Positions 6,055-7,853 of a stretch of DNA of 7,853 nt are shown one piece after another. Below the pieces are notes generated by a model. The model saw nothing but the letters and a program-made list of their open reading frames with translations, did no database searches and was not told the DNA's origin. This DNA comes from an uncultured Clostridia bacterium (GTDB lineage: Bacteria; Bacillota; Clostridia; Oscillospirales; Oscillospiraceae): positions 1 to 7,853 of the forward strand of contig CALLZZ010000310.1 in assembly GCA_937858235.1 (NCBI GenBank), given 5' to 3'. Position numbers and translations under genes: made by a program. The stretch's first letter is position 1. Every line of letters begins with the position of its first letter.

Positions 6055-6264
6055 ATGCCTGGAACAATACATAACGACAGATGGATATCCCTGCAAGAAG
6101 TTTGCGACTATCTTGGGGTAAAGCGCCACACGGTCATGCGTTGGATTGATCAGCGCGGTATGCCTGCATCAAAGGTGGGAAAGCTCTGGCGTTTCAAAAC
6201 CGTTGATATAGACGAATGGATTAAAAAAGGCGGAGCCTCCGATGAGCGGGAGGTTATAAAATGA
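6055..6264 (+). CDS. Excisionase-family (MerR-like) helix-turn-helix DNA-binding protein
   Basis: ATG 6055 follows GAGGTGG (6043-6049) by five bases and is preferred over the in-frame GTG 6025, which has no RBS. The 69-residue product is a single winged HTH: WISLQEVCDYLGVKRHTVMR (10-29) is the first helix, turn and recognition helix; WIDQRGMPASKVGKLWRF (30-47) leads into the wing; VDIDEWI (50-56) is the closing helix. This W-I/L-S-x-x-E-V/A-x-x-Y-L-G...G-x-L-W-R-F pattern is typical of the excisionase-type HTH family, used both for recombination directionality and for transcription. The stop overlaps the start of the next gene (ATGA at 6261-6264), so it is co-translated with a LuxR-type membrane regulator. 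No integrase is in the window, which favours a regulatory role. Confidence 0.88.
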   Translation: MPGTIHNDRWISLQEVCDYLGVKRHTVMRWIDQRGMPASKVGKLWRFKTVDIDEWIKKGGASDEREVIK

Positions 6265-7673
6265 ACAGATTTAAGACTTTAAATGCCCGCAGGCTTTCTG
6301 TTGCCGGATTTTCATTTCTCTTTGCCTATATTCTGTCATTTCAGTTTGAAGGGCAGGTGTTGTACAGCCTGCTGGAACTGCGTGGAACAGACGCCGACCG
6401 TTACATACTGGCTGCAATTATCGCGCATTTTGCAGGGCTTTTTACCTGCGGCCTGTTTGTCAAATCACAGGCGGCCGCCAAAAGCATGATGTTCGGCGGT
6501 ATGGGCTTATGCTTAGCCTCCACTGTCCCCTTCTTTTTTCCTCTCCCTGCTCTATGGATGGGCGGACTGATTATTAGCGGATACTTTAGCGGCTGCGCGG
6601 TGGCGGCATGGGGATTTTTTCTCAGGGCCTTTACTCCCAAGAACGAGCGCATTAAATCCTGTGCCGACGTTCTGATTTATTCCAATTTGCTGATGATTGC
6701 AGTTAACGTGGTGGCCATGAACAGGTCAACCTTTATCGGGCTTGGCTTCTCTGTGCTTTGCCTTGTGATCGGCATGGTCTTCATTTGGATGCTGCCGTTG
6801 GAGCAGGAGAATGAGCAGAACAAAACATTTAAAAATAAGACGCATGGCGGCATTAAAAACCCGCTAATATTGCTGTGTCTTTTTGTCTTTATCATTACAA
6901 TTAATTCCGGACTGATGTATCAGGTCATCAACCCCGCTTTTGAGCATCTGACGGGGCTGGTGAGTTGGTATTGGGCAGTGCCTTATATCGTGGCGCTCGC
7001 CATTATGCGCAACCTACCTATGAAAGCAAAGCGTTCCAGAATTTTGTATATTGGGATGGCAATGATTATAGGAGCGTTCATCAGCTTTATGCTGTTAGGG
7101 CGAAACACTTCCGACTATCTGATTGTGGATACGCTGATGCTCGGTGCTTGCGGTATTTTCGATCTGTTTTGGTGGAGCATCCTTGGAGAAATGCTGGATT
7201 ATAGCGACAACCCTACACATACCTTTGGCATTGGGCTTTCCGCCAATGTATTCGGCGTGCTTTGCGGAGGCGTCTTGGGAATGACCGTAACATCCATTAG
7301 GCTTCCCAGTGCGGAGGTTGCGGTGATTGCCCTTACTGTGGTTTGCGTTACACTGGTTATGCTGCCGCCGCTGAACCATCAGCTTGTTTTACTGCTGAAA
7401 AGCCATGCCTACCTTGCCGCTTATGACAATATGAGTCAGTCACAGCAAACGGACATTGTTCGTCAAATTAAAACTCTTGACCCGCTGACCGTCCGGGAGC
7501 AAGAGGTATTGCAGCTAATCCTTTCAGGAAAATCCAACCGCGAAATTGCTGGGGCTTTGTTTATCAGTGAGAGTACTGTAAAAACACATGCAAGGAATAT
7601 TTTTTCAAAATATGATGTAGGTAGTCGAGCAGAACTCATCAGCACCCTGCTGAAGAATCAAAGGGTTGAATGA
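6261..7673 (+). CDS. Membrane-bound LuxR-family regulator: 12-TM MFS-like domain plus C-terminal GerE HTH
   Basis: ATG 6261 follows GGGAGG (6248-6253) by seven bases and overlaps the preceding stop. The 470-residue product has about twelve hydrophobic segments in two sets of six (roughly 13-180 and 200-373) split by a hydrophilic loop at 181-199 (EQENEQNKTFKNKTHGG), an MFS-like layout. A linker (374-407) leads to a GerE/LuxR HTH (408-466): LTVREQEVLQLILSGKSNRE, then IAGALFISESTVKTHARNIF, with the family's T-x-R-E-x-E-V-L, S-N-x-E-I-A and S-x-S-T-V-K-T-H landmarks. Proteins of this layout are one-component regulators, in which the membrane part is thought to sense or carry a ligand and the HTH controls transcription, often of adjacent genes. 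The ligand cannot be told here. A strong terminator follows. Confidence 0.92.
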   Translation: MNRFKTLNARRLSVAGFSFLFAYILSFQFEGQVLYSLLELRGTDADRYILAAIIAHFAGLFTCGLFVKSQAAAKSMMFGGMGLCLASTVPFFFPLPALWMGGLIISGYFSGCAVAAWGFFLRAFTPKNERIKSCADVLIYSNLLMIAVNVVAMNRSTFIGLGFSVLCLVIGMVFIWMLPLEQENEQNKTFKNKTHGGIKNPLILLCLFVFIITINSGLMYQVINPAFEHLTGLVSWYWAVPYIVALAIMRNLPMKAKRSRILYIGMAMIIGAFISFMLLGRNTSDYLIVDTLMLGACGIFDLFWWSILGEMLDYSDNPTHTFGIGLSANVFGVLCGGVLGMTVTSIRLPSAEVAVIALTVVCVTLVMLPPLNHQLVLLLKSHAYLAAYDNMSQSQQTDIVRQIKTLDPLTVREQEVLQLILSGKSNREIAGALFISESTVKTHARNIFSKYDVGSRAELISTLLKNQRVE

Positions 7674-7706
7674 TACATAAAATCACATAAATATAGGGTT
7701 TAACTG

Positions 7707-7738
7707 GCCTCTCATACTAAAGTATGAGGGGCTTTTTT
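7707..7738 (+). terminator. Intrinsic terminator after the LuxR-type gene
   Basis: An 11-bp stem (7707-7717 with 7722-7732, one G-T pair) has a TAAA loop and is followed by six T (7733-7738). It lies 33 bases after the stop codon and closes the HTH/LuxR operon. Confidence 0.9.
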
Positions 7739-7815
7739 CTGCAAATTCATCCTTTCGAACGATGCTTTTTGAGGCATCCTTCCCTAAAATTTATGATAGA
7801 GGAGGGTTGGTGCAA

Positions 7816-7853
7816 ATGAAATTAATCCGCAAACGACGCAATGGATATGCCTT
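7816..7853 (+). CDS. Start of a gene cut by the window edge, possible prepilin-type leader
   Basis: ATG 7816 follows GGAGGG (7801-7806) by nine bases. Only twelve codons are visible: MKLIRKRRNGYA. A short, strongly basic N-terminus ending in a glycine before Y-A resembles the class III (type IV prepilin-like) leader found on many clostridial pilin-like and envelope proteins, where a hydrophobic helix would follow. That helix lies beyond the edge, so this is a hint only. GTG 7810 is a poorer start because it is three bases from the RBS. Confidence 0.55.
   Translation, partial: MKLIRKRRNGYA

Noticed and set aside
6401..7645. Several minus-strand open frames opposite the LuxR-type gene
   Set aside because: They have no RBS or recognisable domains and mirror the codon pattern of the real gene.
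1..7853. tRNA, rRNA, CRISPR array, insertion sequence or integrase
   Set aside because: No cloverleaf, spaced repeat series, terminal inverted repeats or transposase/integrase motif was seen on either strand.

Overview
The window looks like chromosomal DNA of an anaerobic Firmicute of the class Clostridia. The evidence is moderate GC, strong AGGAGG-type ribosome binding sites, a lipoprotein signal, S-layer homology (SLH) domains, a class I cyclic di-GMP riboswitch and a sigma-like factor of a type common on clostridial conjugative elements. All supported genes are on the + strand. The genus cannot be told from the sequence.

Left part (1-4853), a cell-envelope cluster of five genes. It opens with the 3' part of a gene whose product carries two copies of a roughly 100-residue domain. 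Next is a small lipoprotein with a third copy of that domain (W-P...N-I-P-E signature). An exported protein follows, with an Fn3-like N-terminal half and three C-terminal SLH domains, and then a hairpin. After the hairpin come a membrane-anchored TPR-like protein and a 467-residue exported protein of unknown family. The last two overlap by four bases (ATGA) and are probably translationally coupled. Every product has, or probably has, an export signal, so the cluster most likely works at or outside the membrane.

Middle part (4854-6024), mostly regulatory. It holds a class I c-di-GMP aptamer followed by an intrinsic terminator, then about 200 bases with pyrimidine-rich anti-Shine-Dalgarno stretches and a possible 13-codon leader. 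A sigma-70 region 4-like gene comes next. Its 5' end appears damaged: there is an ATC where ATG is expected after a good RBS, and an apparent one-base deletion. A strong terminator, a 20-codon ORF, and a promoter with an 18-bp near-palindrome against its -35 follow.

Right part (6025-7740), a two-gene regulatory operon. An excisionase-type HTH protein overlaps by four bases a 12-TM MFS-like membrane protein that ends in a LuxR/GerE DNA-binding domain. A strong terminator closes it. The last 38 bases are the start of another gene whose first residues resemble a prepilin-type leader.

The best lead is the layout. The riboswitch has no obvious intact target next to it. It is separated from the next envelope-type gene start (7816) by a block with mobile-element character, which suggests that an insertion parted a c-di-GMP switch from its gene. 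This is inference.
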